Source of the DNA: Prunus persica
Taxonomy: Eukaryota > Streptophyta > Magnoliopsida > Rosales > Rosaceae
Reading direction: 5' to 3'
DNA length: 64,000 nucleotides
Assembly: GCF_000346465.2 (NCBI RefSeq)
Contig: NC_034016.1
Coordinates: 21,444,442 to 21,508,441 of the forward strand
Part shown: positions 20,701 to 34,100 of the stretch, piece after piece
Layout of the letters: every line of letters begins with the position of its first letter
Position numbering within the stretch: the first letter of the stretch is position 1
Program-made: the position numbers and the translations under genes
The notes under the pieces: model-generated
Databases searched by the model: none
What the model was told of the DNA's origin: nothing
Seen by the model: the letters and a program-made list of their open reading frames with translations, nothing else

Positions 20701-22636
20701 ATGACAGACGACGAGCTCCTCCTGAAACTCGACGACTCCACCCGCAACGCCACGCGTCACCAGCTGGACACCCTCCGCTCCATCCTCGACCAAAACGGTA
20801 CCGTGTTGTATCTCCAGCCTTACCTCCCAGCCCACGATGCGCCGCTCGACGCCGCCACGTTCCGCCGCTCCGTGCCCTTGTCTTCGTACGATGACTACGC
20901 TGACCTCATCAATCAAATGGCCGACAGTCCACGTCATCATCATCAACCTCTCCTCTCTGTCGATCCTCTCCTCTGCTTCTTCTACAGGTACATACATACA
21001 TATATATATATATTCATCAATCTGACTCTCGATCTCACTCTTCTGCCATGGCAAATCTAAATGAAAAATTAAGTCCTTTATATAGTTTTTTGGCTGTTGA
21101 AGCTCCGGGACAAGTTCACCGAGGCCCAAGTTGATACCTTACTTCGACTCTAAACTCTCCAAAGCCGCCTCCTACATAGCTCACCAAGGCAGTGCCGCAA
21201 TTCTCAAAAGGTATAATTTTTAACAAAATTCTTGATTTCTGTTTTTCATTTTCGTATTTAACTTAGATTTTTGTGTGATGGGTTTGGTTTTAAATTTTGT
21301 ATCTAGGTTGTTTCCTCCAAGGCCTACAGTCAATAAGATACTATGGTTTATATATGCCGATAATGTAAGAACTACTAGAGGTGGTGTTAAGGTTATGGCT
21401 GCTTCCACATACCCTTTGCAGAGTGGCAATGCAAATTGGTCTCAGCTTAGCTTTATTGTCAGTCCCCGGGAAGTTATTCTTGGGTCCAATGCTGAGCACC
21501 AAATGTATTGCCATCTTCTATGTGGCATTAGGAGCTTTGATTTAGTCGATGGAATTCGAGCCCCGTATGCCATAGGCTTGATCAAAGTGTTTTGCCTTCT
21601 AGAGTCCAAGTGGGAGCAGCTATGTCATGATCTTGAACATGGGTTCCCGAGTTTGGAGTTTTCTGATGTTGCAATGAGGAATTCTGTTGTTGAGGTTCTT
21701 GGTGGGCCTCAACTGGACTTGGCGAAGAGAGTTCGATCAGTTTTCGAGGAAAAGAGTCGGGGTGGGATTGTGAGCAAGTTATGGCCAAACGTTCGTTATG
21801 TTAGGTGTGTTACTACTGGAAGTATGGAGCAGTATTATCCAAAACTTAAGCACTATGCAGGAGAGATACCTCTTTTAGGTGGAGACTATTTTGCCTCAGA
21901 ATGCTGTGTGGGTATTAACTTGGATATTATGCAACCCCCCGAGAAAACTCGATTCGTTTTGCTTCCAACTGCAGCGTATTTTGAGTTTCTTCCATTAGAT
22001 ATGAATGAGACTGATGCTGCTGGCAAAGAAACAGTCGATATTTCTGGTGTTGAAGTGGGGAAGATGTATGAAGTCGTTGTCACTACTTACAGAGGATTTT
22101 ACCGGTATCATTTGGGTGATATAGTGAGGGTTGTTGGTTTTTATAATTTATCTCCACAAGTGGAATATGTCATGAAAGCACCCAAAGGGCCCAACGAGAT
22201 TATAACTGAGAAGGACTTGATGTCTGCAATCCACAAGTTTCAGCTTGACCTTGGAAATGCAATGGAAATGGAGATTACGGAGTTTGCGAGTTTTGTAGAC
22301 ATGGAGTTGAGCCCAAAACAGTTGAAGGTATTTGTAGAAGTTGAAGAGGGATGCCTGTCGCTTATGCAAGAGAAGATAGAGGAGTCAGTTGTAGTTCTAA
22401 GGAGGTTTTGTTCTTCCCTTGAGGATGGTTTGGGAGGCATTTACAGGGTCCAGAGAGATAGAGGTGAATCAGGCCCTTTGCTATTATATGTTGTAAAGCC
22501 TGGTAGCTTTGACAGACTATCACAGGTAGCCATCAGGAATGGAGCACCAGCTAGCCAGTATAAACCACCCAAGATCATAAGAAATCGTGAAATTGCTCGT
22601 TTCCTTGAAGGATCTGCTCTTGTTACCGTTGTATGA
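20701..22636 (+). CDS. GH3 family acyl-acid amido synthetase (GH3.10/DFL2-like)
   Basis: Three exons, 20701-20987, 21103-21210 and 21307-22636, joining in phase to give 574 aa. That is close to JAR1-type length and shorter than IAA-conjugating GH3s (~600). The GH3 adenylating motifs are present: motif I SSGTS (its first Ser split by intron 1), motif II GGDYFASECCVGIN, and motif III YRYHLGDIVRVVGF. The C-terminal small domain ends ASQYKPPKIIRNREIARFLE. GH3 enzymes adenylate an acid hormone (auxin, jasmonate, salicylate and others) and couple it to an amino acid in the cytosol. By memory the sequence sits nearest GH3.10/DFL2; the substrate cannot be read from sequence. No frameshift seen. 3'UTR follows to about 22830. 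Confidence 0.92.
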
Positions 22637-22889
22637 ATTCTTGACAAGAAAGAGAAATCAAGGTTTACTCTTGGCAAGATGCGTCCTCCTGTATGATTTA
22701 TATCTTGAACCTTAAATTACGGATGTAGTGTACAACACACGTGTCTGAAAGTTCTTCACCTTGAACTGTGGTTCTGGTTAACTAATACATTGTTGTAACA
22801 AATGATTCTTGTAAAATTTGTTCATGATCGTCTGTTACTCTGTGTCTCTGACTTGTTTATTTTGTTGGTTCTTGTTTATGCTTGCTTAT

Positions 22890-23630
22890 GGCTTTTGTTT
22901 TTGTAAGAGATGTTAATCAAATCTACAATTAGCATCAGCTCTTTTGGGGTTAATAAAAGCAAAGAAAACATTCTGGTACGAATCAATTTAATCATCTGTA
23001 AAAATAACAGTACAACTCTTGTGGTGTCGAAGAGTGATCCTTCTAGCAGGTTGCTGGATTGTGCTGTCAAAATTTCAATGAGAATTACCCACAAAGAGTT
23101 GCACTTTGCTGGAGTGTTCCTTCTTCATGATGCAGAAACCTAGAATAAATCGGAAAAACTTTGCACTTTCTGAGCATGAATAGGTGTTAATTATCTCAGA
23201 AGATTCTTAGAACTAAACTGTGCACTAATTTACCAAAATTAGAGGCTTTCTTCCAGTTTTATCCATTACGGCTGCTACAAGGATTCCAAGAGCTGTCATA
23301 GTAGGAATTTAGAACCTGAAGAATAGCATAGTTATAGTTCCAAGTCTGGGAGTAAAGCCTGAGATAGTTCAAAATACTATAGTATTTAGCTTTCAATTGT
23401 AGAACAAGATTATCTGCTTTAAGTGAGTGATTCGGTTTGCACACAGAAAGATGAAAGATACAGACAGATACATGGAAGTGGTAGATATCAGAAAGAAAGA
23501 TTATAGTAGCGTCAGATGGCCAAGCTATTCTTTTAGTAAAATGCTGACATAGAAATAGACCCCATTGATTCCCCCCAATTGTTGACAGACCATCAACCCA
23601 GTTGCAATCTGATAATAGGAAATTCAGTTT
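22890..23630 (-). pseudogene. Decayed ERD6-like transporter remnant
   Basis: Minus-strand matches to the intact copy at 25681-29143 are scattered here: the 3'-trailer word AATAACAGTACAA, the GTTTACC..LILPKRGAKDM-type exon (23218-23285, interrupted), the exon ending TATAACTATGCTATTCTTCA (about 23305-23355), and the exon encoding [20 protein letters not shown] (about 23550-23615). Several exons are missing and the exon near 23270 is cut, so no protein can be made. It marks one more ancestral unit of the tandem array. Confidence 0.75.
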
Positions 23631-23879
23631 AAACTCAAGTTATTTTTTATACACTTATGAAACCTATGCCAAGTTTATTGTAGACGATATTAAGAGCAAA
23701 TTTACAAGTTATTTCTTAACACGGAAGAGTCTATATTGATTGTAGATATTGATAGGACAAATAGTAATGAAATTGGGATTTGTATCTTGCTAAATTTCGT
23801 GCAGTATAAGCCGGAAAATGAATTTCAGCTGGAAAAGAAAAGGAGGAAGGCTCTAATCAGCAGAAAGTAGCCAGTAGAG

Positions 23880-24060
23880 TTTTAAATGACGGTTTAAAAC
23901 ATTTAACAGCGATTTTCACGATTTCGCGGCGGTTTTATGGGATTTAGTGACGAAATTTTAATAGATTTGGCAATGCTTTTAGTCGTCGCTAAGCGTTGCT
24001 AAAAGAATCTATAGAAACGGTTAAGAAAACCGCCGCTAAAAGTTGATTTTGAATTTTAAT
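23880..24060. repeat. Short repeat-rich block of gcggcg/gtcgct words
   Basis: Contains several words of the type TTTCGCGGCGGTTTT, AGTCGTCGCTAAGCGTTGC and AAACCGCCGCTAAAAG, some inverted to each other. Such arrays are common as subterminal repeats of DNA transposons. No terminal repeats were located. Confidence 0.35.
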
Positions 24061-24576
24061 TTTTTCCATTCCACAGGTTAATACGAACGTGTATATTTTG
24101 ACAAAGCAACGTGATTTTAGGAATTTATAAAGTTAGAAAGAGCATACATTTTCTTTGATGATCCATGTTCACAAATATTAAATGAACATGTTCAAAATTT
24201 CACTAATGCTATTCATTCGGATTTTATACAATGTTGTGCAGACATTACAACTATTTTCCCGCTTCTCCATGGCTTAGGCAGAGGCACCCCACATAGTTGG
24301 ATTAGGCCCGCAGCTAACCGATTATCCGAGACTGCAACAAATACCAAAGAGTCAGGTAAACTCCAAAAGTAATTTCATGCTGATAAAGTGATGCCAAATA
24401 CTTCACCTCCTACTAATCAAGGAAAGTAACCATATAGATGATAAATACATGAGCAAATAAAAGAGATATCAATCTTCAAAGTAACAAAACCCACTTACAT
24501 GAACATAAATCCATGCACGAGCAGTAAAAATGATTTGAATAAGTAACATAAGAAACAATAAGCATGATAATTTACC

Positions 24577-24705
24577 TCAATTATATGTTGAATTTACTGC
24601 CCATTGTGCTTCTTCAACAGCTGTATCGAAACCAGAAGTTTTGTCCATTATCAAAACATCATTGTCTATGATTTTTACAGCCACTCTTAACCGTCTTTTA
24701 CGACA
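24577..24705 (-). pseudogene. ATP-dependent phosphofructokinase single-exon fragment
   Basis: On the minus strand, after a good polypyrimidine-AG acceptor (TTTTTCTTGTAG), the frame reads [20 protein letters not shown] then [19 protein letters not shown] and a stop. Plant PFKs have [35 protein letters not shown] text at the substrate-binding centre. Here four residues (VGIP) are lost and F is changed to S. No other PFK exon was found on either side. It is a displaced, broken exon. Confidence 0.7.
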
Positions 24706-25344
24706 CTACAAGAAAAACAGAGAAACACAACAAATAAATTAGATATTAAGAAGATTAAGGCAAACGGAAGAAGAAACCATTCAAAACTTTCAAAGACACT
24801 ATAAAATCCCTACCACCCTACCAGAATTTATGTTTATATTCCAGTACATCATTTCCCAACCTCTACCAGCATTGGCTATGACGTTTTAATAACAACGTAA
24901 ATAAACAGAAAGGCTATCCCAAACTAATCTCTTATGCAGGTCCTATGAGTGCAATGTTAGATAATTATTACATAAAAATCGACCCTTGAACATATCGTAA
25001 ATCATTTAGTGATCTTATGGCCAGCGACAACTTGTGAAGAACTAGGTTTAGGGATTTTGTTTTTGGTCGAATACATTTGGGGATTTTGGTTTTAGTCGAT
25101 AACCGGTTGGCCCCAAATCGCAGGCCTAAAATCGTCATCTCTTATTCTTCAAGTTCAGAGAAATTGGGTTTTTATTTTTTAGGTGGCCCAAAGAGTAATG
25201 AGCCCGCTCTAGATAAAGAGAATTACAATGTTCCAGAAACCCAAGCCTATAATAGACAAATTGTAAAATATGCACACACATATATTGGCAAACTCATACA
25301 ATTGGCACAATTGGCTACTTTTGTCAACGGTCTAATCCAATGAA

Positions 25345-25420
25345 AAAGAGCATTGACTTGCAGACTAGTGGTCTCACATTCAAAATCTCATGACACTTTG
25401 ATAGTGGTGTTAGTGAGAAA
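25345..25420 (-). repeat. SINE-like fragment, inverse of the 39.8-kb copy
   Basis: GACTTGCAGACTAGTGGTC, TCACATTCAAAATCTCATG and GTTAGTGAGAAACCCCTC are close to the reverse complement of words at 39820-39910. Confidence 0.35.
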
Positions 25421-25680
25421 CCCCTCTTTTCACTTTTAATCCCATAAAAACAAAGACTTTCACCTTAAATCCAAGTATTAGTTGGTTCTTGTTTATGTTT
25501 GTATAAACACTAATTCTGGTATGTATCAATTTAATTATCTGTAAAAATAACAGTACAAAATTCTTCTGGTGTGGAAGCCTCTTCCTCGTACCAGGTTCCT
25601 GGTTTGTGCTGTCAAATTTTTCAATGAGAAATACCCACAAAGAGTGCTCTTCATGTCTTCTCTTGTTCTTCCTTAATCAT

Positions 25681-28600
25681 CTATTTGTTAATGGCTCCTT
25701 GGATTTGTTCCAGGGTTTTCCCTTTTGTTTCAGGTACTATCACAATCACGAACAACACAGACAGAACATTTACTACTGCATAGAGAATGAAGGTACCTGA
25801 AAATGACACACAAGTAAATTAATGAATAGCTCTTATAACTTGTAAACTTATAAATTACTTGGACTTAGCTTTCACAAAATAGAAGAGTTGTTTGCTTAAT
25901 AAGTTTACTCTGCTAAATATTTCTATTTATAAGTGAAGAAAATGTTGATGTCTATTTACCGTAGGAGCTCCAACTCATAAGAAAGTTAAAAGTGTAGGAA
26001 CACAACCATGCACCAAGCCAGTTCACTAACGTTGTTAAGCTTCCAGCCTGTCCTTTAATGTTTATAGGGAATATCTGCAGAGGATATAATTTTTCTTTAG
26101 ATTGGTGACTGATCAAGACAATCATGATGGATAAAATGAGTAAACCTAGCAGATTTTGTATACCTCCGACATCAGAACCCAAGGAACTGCTCCCATTCCT
26201 ATTGAAAAGGATCCTATAAAGATCTGAATGCAGAAATGAATTGTTAACTATAGAATGAAAAGAGAAAAGACACGAAAAGTCGATTTTAAAAGAAACTGAT
26301 CTGCATGGAGAGTATGCTTTGAGAAAGGCTAATGAGTTACTAACCAATATTCCTGCTACCGCAAAGATGGGAGATGCCTTGAGTGCCAATCCATGAACCT
26401 GTTTCACAAGGGCTCTCTTCTTATCTTTTGTTGGATAAACCTTAACAAACAGATATTAGGGTCAGCATTTGACGATTACCTTGAGAAAGAATGAAGTGGC
26501 AATGAGGACGCAGCCAAGTACCAACCCTGATGCAGAAACCTGGAATAAATTGGAAAAAGTTACACTTAACGAGTATGAATAGGAGTTTATCTCAGAAGAT
26601 TCTTAGAACTAAAAGTGTGCACTAGTTTACCAAAATTAGAGGCTTTCTTCCAGCTTTATCCATTACGGCTGCGCCAAGGCCAGTAACCACAACCTGTGAA
26701 ACAAAACCACATGAACATAATGGGGAGAAATTAAAAGATTCCAAGAGCTGTCACCGTAGGAATTTAGAACCTGAAGAATAGCATAGGTTATAGTTCCAAG
26801 TCTGGGAGAAAAGCCTGAGATAGTTCAAATAATAGAGTAGTTAGCTTTCAATTGTATAACAAGTCTGCTTTAAGTGAGTGATTCAGTTTGCTGACAGGAA
26901 GATGAAAGAGATAGAGACAGATACACTAAAGTTGTAGATATTAGAAACATAGATTATATAGTAGTGTCAGATGGTCAAGCTATTCTTTCAGTTAGTAGGG
27001 TTTTATACCTGCTTGCTCAAAAATATTGCTGACATAGAAACAGACCCCATTGATTCCCCCCAATTGTTGACAGACCATCAACCCAACTGCAATCTGATAA
27101 GGAAAGTTTAACTCAAAGTGAAAGAGATATAAAACTGACTGTACAAATAAATAGTGTAGAGAGAAGTTATTACTATGACTGAGCGCAAGTATCTTCTTTG
27201 AAACAAATCCAGCAATTTGGCTTGAGGGAGCAGTTCAAGAGAGGCTATATATTCCTGTCAAGGTAGTAAATGAAATGCCTTTACGCATATGATCTTCGAA
27301 ATGCTCTATCAGATTATCAATGTGGGTTAGGAAATGAGTTAAGAAGTTGAAGATAAGAACCTGGATTTCTGCTGCTTCGTGAGATATGTCAGCATCTTTG
27401 CCACGAAGTTTCTGCAGTGCAACTTCAAAATCTTTCTGGCGTCCTGTCTTTGCCTGCACTGATGATGAGTCATAATCTATGTCTTCATTTTATTGAATGT
27501 TACCATCAGATAAACAGAAAAAGAAAAGGAGAAGTACTTTCTTACCAACCATCTTGGAGACTCAGGAATGAAAAAGAGACCGAAAATGATCACAGCGCAG
27601 GGAACAATTCCTGCAATCACCACACAGATGAGCCTCCGCCACTGTATTACAGATCATAGGGTATTCTAATTAAAAGCACAGGTTGTCTAAGAAATTCACC
27701 GATTATTGCTAAAGCCCTCCAACTGACTACTACCCCAATTATGAAGGAGACAGATACTCCGGTAACAATCATTAACTATATAATAAGCAAAAGGCAAAGT
27801 TAGTTATGATCAAAACCCATATAGGTATAGAGATTGTTGCCAGTTAGCTTCAAGGATTGCATTTCTGATTACATGTTTACCTGGTTTATAGCAGTTAGTC
27901 TTCCTCGAAGATTTTTAGGTGCAATTTCAGCTATGAAAACAGGTACCTTATTATCCGCCCAATATTGCATCAAACTTGGTTAATAACATATGTTAAAACT
28001 TGAAATATCATATATAAGGTACTTCCACTATATAGTGGTCTCACAAAATACTCAAATTATAGAGGAGGGTAATAACTCACAATGTATGAAAAGGCACCGC
28101 TACCGTACCCTGTTGCCAGTCTCCCAATGTCCAGAGACAAAGCCCCCTTCAGTAGAACATGAATATGGTTACATATATGAGGAGAGTATTTGCTTAGTAG
28201 GCAAAAGCACAGAGAAATTTCAAAAGTACAGTTAATACGAACCTTGGAAAAGTAAATAGCAAGCCAGCCTGCAACACAAAAACCACAGGACATTCTCAAG
28301 GCCTGCATACAAGTTTACAGTTTAGATATTGTTAGATAGTGAATATATCAATGAACACAATTAAGGCGTGTCCTATAAATTCAACATAGTTTCTCAAATC
28401 GTACCCCTTTTCGACCAAGAAAATCTGTGATGGGGCCAATTGTGATAGCACCTATCATTGCACCAAATGTCAAAATGGAGCCAAACATTGAATACTGCAC
28501 ACAAATGCACAGAAGAGAGGAAAAAAAAAACTTTAGTTGTTCTTTAGCATTTAAACAAAATCCAGCAAAAGTATTATGCGGAATGTTTACCAAATTCCTT

Positions 28601-29143
28601 GATAGTATTCTCCCATTTTATTTTCAACCTCTAATTCATTTCAGGAATTAGTTTTATATCTTGTTTTTGTTTTCTTGAATCTAAAAGTCCACCCTAACAC
28701 CATGCATGCATTTACATATCCATTAAAATAGCTGTGTTAGTAATATTGTTACAGGTGTCCTAGTCACCTTCATATACCTCTGCTAATGATAAATTGAGAT
28801 CTTTCCTGATGGCAGACTGAGTAGGCGATGAATAACCCACCTGGAAGCCATACAAAGAGTGTCAGAACAACACAATATCAAACGAAATTTTCGGTCCAAA
28901 GATCACAAATTTTCTGCTCTGCCAATCAAAAGCTAAATGCATGCTAAGCACTCTTACACCACATCCAAATTCATAAGAGCCACAAACTGCAACGAATGTG
29001 CTGAGGTAAACCATCCATTGATCCCCTTTGGTGCTTCCATGACCTGATCCATCTCCAACATCCAAGTTATTATCCACCCTCACCAATGGCTCTCTTATCT
29101 CCTCCTGCGCATCATTCTTTGCATACTCTTTGATGGCGGCCAT
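25681..29143 (-). CDS. ERD6-like sugar transporter, copy A
   Basis: Eighteen exons read on the minus strand, all with GT/AG borders and consistent phase, give about 481 aa. Start [20 protein letters not shown] (29143); stop after IQGAINK (25681). Major facilitator sugar-porter motifs are readable in order: [64 protein letters not shown], the loop [70 protein letters not shown], and [15 protein letters not shown]6-like (ESL) carriers are monosaccharide facilitators, several at the vacuolar membrane and drought- or ABA-responsive. It is the most diverged of the three local copies and appears intact. The upstream 29.15-29.6 kb is shared with copies B and C. Confidence 0.9.
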
Positions 29144-31139
29144 GTCTGGCTGATTATATATAACTCCCCTGTATGTCTATGAATCTGTATAAATTGCAAA
29201 GAGAAGATGATTCAAACAGATGGGTACTTTAAGCAAGAAAATATGATATAATGGAAGGCAAACGTAGAGAGCACAATATGCCAGAAGGGTGGTAAATTTT
29301 CTAAATTTTCGATTAAATTATTATTTTAAAACTTCTAAGTTTGGTCAATGCTGCCTCTTTGCGGTCATTGTTTTTTTCATTTTTCTAGGATTTGTAACAA
29401 AGGAGCTCAAAAGTAGGCAATTCTCGTGCTCAATTGGTTAAAACTTGACTTGCTCAAGATTGCTACGAATTGTATATTTGCTGACAACGCAAGTTCAGTC
29501 CAGTAAAACAGGACAATATATAGTAATATGCCGTATTGAATAAATCGTTGTCGTTTGCATGACATGCTCTCACTTTCACATAAAGGTATTGACAGAATTG
29601 GAAAACGACACAAGCAATCGGTTTCTTCTATGTCTTTGAAGATTTTGAGGAGTATTTATAGGATTTGTATTATAGTAGGCTTAGATTAAAAGTCAATCAC
29701 TACAAAGATAAAAAGAAGACCCTAATCCGAGAGACGAGACAGGGAGGACTTTGGTCGGCAGTCATTGTCCAAAGTTGCAGCCAGTATAGGCTTATAATAA
29801 TCCTTTTTTTCCTTTCCTTTTTTAACCTTTAATCAGAAATGAAAATCCAGGCTTTGTAACATTTCTATCCGTTTTCATTATGCTGTCTGTGCATGATAGC
29901 TGAATTGTGATGGCTTGGCCAATAGTTAGGTTCAAAAACTACGTAAAATGACCGTATAAACTCTAATCAAACATCTAGCCCGTTATGTTGTTAGATTGTA
30001 AATGAGCACCAAATGTATCGTGGCTTGATCGAATCCAAGCCTTGTATTTCGGAATGCTATGCATTAACTCAGATTATACTTCTTCTCAAGGCTTTTTATC
30101 ACAATGCTTGTAGAAGTGATCTCCATTTGTTGGTTATTGTCATGTATGGCAAACATTCCTTGCAACAAATGAAACACCTAAATTATGGCATGAATGAATT
30201 TAACCATCCTAAAAATAGTAATACAAAATTCTTGCGGTTTTGAAGCATCTACCGGGATTCCATCTAACAAGTTGCAGGCTTGAGCTGTCAAAGTTTTCAA
30301 TGAGAAATACCACAAAGAATGCTGCATACAGAATGAACATTCCTGAAAATCACAAACAAGTAAACTATCAGCTCTTATAACTTGTGGACATCACACCACA
30401 AGAAGTAAAATGAAAGGAAGATGTTGATTCTATTATTAACATTGCAACGGTTAGAGCTGCTTTCCAGATGGGAGTGCTTCCTATCAGTGCAAGCCTTCCC
30501 CCTACAGGTTCTGTGACAAAAGAAAGGATTTGAATCAAAACATGCCCAGTATGCTATCTGTGTGCTCTCACACGGAAAACTAGCAAAAAGGGCAAAAAAA
30601 TGAATGGTCAATACCTCTAAGATATGTTTTGACTTGATCAATGCCTCCTTGTCCATCATTTCCTTTTGATACAGACAAATTCATTTACTTATCTAGAAGA
30701 CGACCAGGTGGTGTCAATTGGAAATCAGCATTGTCCGAAGGCTTTTCAGAAATGGGTTCAAGCAAAACACAAGATTTAAGATGTGTTTCTTTCTAGGTCC
30801 CGATTTATAAGCTTTTGTTACCTTTCCCGGCGAATTTTGTTCCCGACAATATTTTCCCTTTTTTTTGTTTCTAAAAAAATATATATATTTTTAATACATT
30901 CCTTGCAACAAATAAAACACAAAGGTACGAATAATTTAAACTATCTTTTTATTAAAAAAAAAGAAAAAAGAAAAGCAGTGCAATATTCTTGTGGTTTTGA
31001 AGCATCTTCGAAGATTCCATCTACCAAGTTGCTGAATTGAGCTGTCAAAATTTTCAATGAGAATTACCACAAATAATGCTCTCTTGTTTTTTTTTTCTTT
31101 TTTTTCTTTTTTAAAATGAAAAATTATTGCTTGAATTCT
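29144..31139. other. Spacer with a transporter 3' remnant
   Basis: 29144-29640 is the promoter region of copy A and is related to 34524-35040 and 38862-39310. At about 30130-30370 lies a degenerate copy of the transporter's last-exon/trailer region (GCATACAGAATGAACATTCC is the exon start). About 30375-30660 has a minus-strand open stretch I cannot assign. 30783-31139 is the trailer of copy B with A- and T-runs. Confidence 0.55.
30130..30370 (-). pseudogene. ERD6-like transporter 3'-end fragment
   Basis: Resembles 30900-31260 and 25500-25810 (words CAAGTTGC, GAGCTGTCAAA, TTTTCAATGAGAA, ACCACAAA, GCTGCATACAGAATGAA). The coding part of the last exon is mostly deleted. Confidence 0.6.
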
Positions 31140-34100
31140 CTATTTGTTAATGGCTCCTTGGATTTGTTCCAGGGTTCTCCCCTTTGTTTCAGGTACCATC
31201 AAAATCACAAACAATATAGCCAGAGCATTGATTGCTGCATACAGAATGAAGGTACCTGAAATTAGAGACATATAACTAGTTATTACCATGTATAATCAGA
31301 TTGCTTTCCAATTTTACTCTTCAGTTTTTACAATAACAAAGGAAAAGGTATTTACCATAGGAGCTCCAACTCATAAGATAGTTGAAAGTGTAGGAACACA
31401 ACCATGCACCAAACCAGTTCACTAACGTTGCTAAGCTTCCAGCCTGCCCTTTAATATTTATAGGGAATATCTGCAGCAGATGGAAATTTGTTTACGTCGA
31501 CGACAAGATCCATTATGGACAGTTAGACGAGTAAATGTTGCAATTTTATGTACCTCAGACATCACAACCCAAGGAACTGCTCCCATTCCTATTGAAAAGG
31601 ATCCTATATAGACCTGAATCCAGAAACCAGTTGTTAAACAATGCAAGGAGAATAAATGAAAATTTGACGCTAAGAGAGATCGATAAGCATGGATAATGTT
31701 TTGACAAGGCTAATGCATTACCAGTATGCCGGTTACAGCAAGTATGGGAGTTGCTGTGAGTGCCAGTTCATGAACCTGGTTCACCCAGAGATTTTTTCAG
31801 ATTATTGTTGGATAATAAACCTAGACAAAGGGAAGTTAGGGTCAAAAATTGAGGGATCACCTTCAGAAAGAATGAAACTGCAGTCAAAAGACAGCCAAGT
31901 ACCACCCCTGATGCAGAAACCTAGAAAAGAAATTGGAAAAAGTTAAACCTTGTGAATATAAATGGGAATTTGTCTCAGCAGATTCTCAGAACTAAAGTCT
32001 GTGCCCTAGTTTACCAAAATTAGAGGCTTTCTTCCAGCTTTATCCATTACTGCTGCACCAATGCCAGTAACCACAACCTGTAAAACAGAACCACTTTAGG
32101 ATGCATCTAATGGACAAGATTAAGAGATTCCAAGAGATGTCACAGTAGGAATACCTGAAGAATAGCATAGGTTATAGTTCCAATGCTGGAAGAAAATCCT
32201 GAGATAGAACATTTATATTTCAATTGTAGAGAAAGATACAGAAAGGTGCAGTGAAGTTGTCGGTAGATACTGAAAACATAGATTGTAGTAGTGTCAGAAT
32301 GCCAAGCTATTCTTTATTTTGTACCTGCTTGATCAAAAATATCGCTGACATAGAAACAGACGCCGTTGATTCCTCCAAATTGTTGACAGACCATCAGTCC
32401 AACTCCAATCTGATCAAACAAAGGTGTAATATCAACGGAAAGTTAACTCAAACACTAAGAAATGTAAAACTGACTGTGGAAATGGTAGAGAGAAACTATT
32501 ACAATGACTGAGCGTGAGTATCTCCTTTGAAACAAATCCAGTAATTTGGCTTTAGGAAGCCGGTCAAGAGTTTCTATATAATCCTGTCAAAGTATTTACA
32601 TGGTATGTCTTAACATATCTGATCTTCCAAATGCTCTAAGAAATCATCAATGTGGGCTCAGAGGAGTTCAGGAATCGGAGATAAGAACCTGGATTTCTGC
32701 TGCTTCATGAGATACGTCAGCATCTTTCCCACGAAGTTTCTGCAGTGCAACTTCGAACTCTTTATGGCGTCCTTTCTTTGCCTGCATTCATGAGATCATA
32801 ATGTCTTTATTTTGTTGAATGTTACCATCAACTCAGTAGAAATAATTAAATAAAAGTAGTTCCTTACCAGCCATCTTGGAGACTCAGGAATGAAAAAGAG
32901 ACCGAAAATATTCACAGCACAGGGAATAAGTCCTGCAGTCACCACACAAATGAGCCCTCTGCTATTGTATGGGATATTATTGTCTATTTTAAATCTCGAA
33001 CTACAAGCACAGTTTGTCTAAGTAATCACCAATTAATGCTAAAGCCCTCCAACTAACTAGTACTCCAATAATGAAGGAAACAGACACTCCACAGCAGATC
33101 ATTAACTGCAGAATGAATAACAAAGTTAGATATGATCCAAATCCATATAGTTTGTTGTTGAAGTAATCTGTATTTGCTTACTAAAAAGTATCAAAGGCAA
33201 GTCGCAAAAGATTGTTAGTTGTTAGTAGTAAGCTTCAAGGATTGCATTTCTTGTTACAGGTTTACCTGATTTATAGCAGTTAGTCTTCCTCGAAGATTTT
33301 TTGGAGCAATTTCAGCTATGAAAACAGGCACCTTCATCACCCAATATTGCATCAAAATTTGTTATTAACATGTGTTGAAACAGGTACTTGTATGTAATTT
33401 GTGGTCTCAACATACACTCAAGTTATAAAGGAGGGTAATAGCTAACCACGTATGAAAAGGCTCCCATTCCGTATCCGTTTGCCAGTCTGCCAATGTCCAG
33501 AGACCAAGCCTCCTTCAAAAGTAATAAGATGCAGAACAGGAATTAGGCAAATATATATATCTGAGGAAAATATTTGCTTAGTAGGTATAGGCGCAGAGAA
33601 ATCCCAAGTATAAAATAATACAAACCTTGGAAAAGTAAATAGCGAGCCAACCTGCAACACAGAAAGCACTCGACACTCTCAATGCCTGCATACAAGTTTA
33701 CAGTGAAGATTCTGGTAGTAAAATTTCTGAATAAGTGATGTGTCCTGTATAATCAACATCGTTTCGCAATTTGTACCCCTTTTCGACCAAGAAGATCAGT
33801 GATGGGACCAATTGTGATAGCACCTATCATTGCACCAAACGTCAAAATGGAGCCAAACACTGAATACTGCATACAGAATACAGATGCACAGGAAGAGAGA
33901 AGAAACTTCAGTTTGAAAGTTGTCAAGATCAAATTAAAAAACTGTTTTCCTTTAGCATTTAAAGGAACATCCAGCGAGTCAGTTGAAAGAAAATTTTCTA
34001 TAGCATGCTGAAATTACACTGATAGCACCTCAGAGATTGAAAGCAATGGCACAGCAGAGAATGCAAACCCTCAGTCATACAGTAGAACAAGTATAGATTT

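Noticed and set aside
24702..24720. CACTACAAGAAAAAC, which looks like the end of a CACTA transposon
   Set aside because: On the opposite strand it is the polypyrimidine tract and AG of a splice acceptor directly before a phosphofructokinase exon, and no matching opposite terminus was found.
30375..30659. 94-aa minus-strand frame
   Set aside because: No recognised domain, Cys/His/Ser-rich and next to a transporter relic. Not supported as a gene.
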